NCBI GenBank assembly: GCA_027339205.1
Contig: DAHWOV010000111.1
Location: 1-6,816, forward strand
Direction of reading: 5' to 3'
DNA from: JAJYVT01 sp027339205
Lineage (GTDB): Bacteria; Actinomycetota; Acidimicrobiia; Acidimicrobiales; RAAP-2
Length of the DNA stretch: 6,816 bases
Below the pieces are notes generated by a model, which was not told the DNA's origin, did not search any database, and saw nothing but the letters and a program-made list of their open reading frames with translations. How positions within the stretch are numbered: the first letter of the stretch is position 1; each line of letters opens with the position of its first letter. This document shows positions 6,371 through 6,816 of the stretch, piece by piece. The position numbers and the translations under genes are program-made.

Positions 6371-6771
6371 CCTCTGGCGACGACACGAGAAAGGACATGA
6401 CCATGACGACTACTCCCACACCCGCCCTCATCCGCACCGTGGAGCGCCGCCTTGCCGGCGTCGAGCAAGACACCGACGGCCACTGGCGCTGGCATGGATC
6501 GCACACCTGGGACGGCTACGGACGCCTTAGGTTCCGCGTGCGAGAGGACGGGCGCCCGAAGGTGCGCGACTTGGCGGCACACCGCGCCGCCTGGCTCGTG
6601 CTCGTGGGGCCGATCCCCGAAGGCCACGTGCTGCGCTCGACGTGCGGGGTCCGTGACTGCGTGCGGCCCGAGCACCACGAGCCGCGCCCGCATGACTGGT
6701 CGCCCTACGACGACCCCGCGGAGGTGGGCGCCGTCGTGGACGCCACGAGCCACGGAGGGAAGGCGGCATGA
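6367..6771 (+). CDS. Phage-type HNH protein with altered catalytic residues
   Basis: From ATG 6367 the product has 134 residues and overlaps the methyltransferase stop as ATGA. In-frame ATGs at 6397 and 6403 are alternatives, and the best ribosome-binding site serves 6403, which would give 122 residues. The fold is that of phage HNH homing-type endonucleases: HWRWHG (39-44), GYGRLRF (50-56), AHRAAWLVLVGPIPEG (71-86), then LRSTCGVRDCVRPEHHEP. In the family the last block usually reads like RHxCxxxxCVNPxHL. Here the first catalytic His is Ser91 and the Asn is Arg100, while C93, C98 and H103 remain. Also, the usual Cys before W.W is His39. The zinc-binding frame is thus partly kept and the active site appears changed. 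It may be a catalytically weak or dead DNA-binding protein, or a divergent nuclease. Confidence 0.85.
   Translation: MTSGDDTRKDMTMTTTPTPALIRTVERRLAGVEQDTDGHWRWHGSHTWDGYGRLRFRVREDGRPKVRDLAAHRAAWLVLVGPIPEGHVLRSTCGVRDCVRPEHHEPRPHDWSPYDDPAEVGAVVDATSHGGKAA
6388..6395 (+). promoter_or_regulatory. Shine-Dalgarno site favouring an internal start at 6403
   Basis: AGAAAGGA ends seven bases before ATG 6403 and only one base before ATG 6397. No comparable site precedes ATG 6367, where only a GGGG at about nine bases is found. This argues that much or all HNH-protein translation may begin at 6403, with the 6367 start relying on coupling to the upstream stop. Confidence 0.55.
6754..6763 (+). promoter_or_regulatory. 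Strong Shine-Dalgarno site for the last, truncated gene
   Basis: A GGAGG core at 6754-6758, continuing into GAAGG, lies nine bases before ATG 6768, at the end of the HNH gene. It is among the best ribosome-binding sites in the window and supports a real gene start at 6768 although only its first codons are visible. Confidence 0.6.
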
Positions 6772-6816
6772 GTGGCCTCGGGGCGCCGGTGGGCGCTCAT
6801 GGCCGCGGCGATCATG
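6768..6816 (+). CDS. Start of a further gene, cut by the window end
   Basis: ATG 6768 overlaps the HNH stop as ATGA and has a strong ribosome-binding site upstream. Only about 16 codons are visible, reading MSGLGAPVGAHGRGDH, with no stop before the window ends. This is too short to assign a family. An ATG at 6799 in another frame (reading MAAAIM) is a competing possibility, and it would leave the 6768 frame as a short leader. The operon pattern favours 6768. Confidence 0.45.
   Translation, partial: MSGLGAPVGAHGRGDH

Noticed and set aside
1..6816. CRISPR array, tRNA, rRNA, transposase or insertion-sequence ends
   Set aside because: No regularly spaced repeats, no cloverleaf-like segment, and no transposase motif or flanking inverted repeats were seen.

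Overview
The window is very GC-rich (roughly 70% by eye) and completely gene-packed. Every supported gene is on the + strand, and G/C dominates third codon positions. The base composition, the GTG starts and the family resemblances point to an actinobacterial source. The gene content is a replication module plus HNH-like and zinc-binding proteins and a DNA methyltransferase, with no cell housekeeping genes. This fits an actinophage, prophage or plasmid-like replicon better than core chromosome. I see no capsid, portal, terminase, integrase or partition gene, so phage versus other element stays open.

Layout: (1) 1-540, the 3' part or all of a small basic protein of unknown function. (2) 537-881, a 114-residue HNH-like zinc protein. 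(3) 878-4201, a 1107-residue protein read here as a divergent family B DNA polymerase with a C-terminal helix-turn-helix, two zinc knuckles and an acidic tail. (4) 4198-5421, a DnaB-type N-terminal domain fused to a RecA-like (AAA_25/RepA-like) ATPase, probably the replicative helicase or helicase loader. (5) 5418-5627, a 69-residue four-cysteine zinc-ribbon protein. (6) 5624-6370, a beta-class DNA amino-methyltransferase with DPPY. (7) 6367-6771, a phage-type HNH protein that appears to have lost catalytic residues. (8) 6768-6816, the start of another gene cut by the window edge.

All seven gene junctions are 4-base overlaps (GTGA or ATGA), so the window has no intergenic DNA. It reads as one translationally coupled operon whose promoter, origin and terminator lie outside or inside coding sequence. 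The polymerase and helicase probably act together to copy the element. The methyltransferase may mark the new DNA. The small zinc proteins are candidate DNA-binding accessories.

The most interesting object is the polymerase. Its motifs A, C and KxY and its YxGG-like loop are recognisable, in order and sensibly spaced. Motif B and the exonuclease motifs are degenerate, and it carries a DNA-binding tail that ordinary family B polymerases lack. All family calls come from reading motifs by eye; no search was run.
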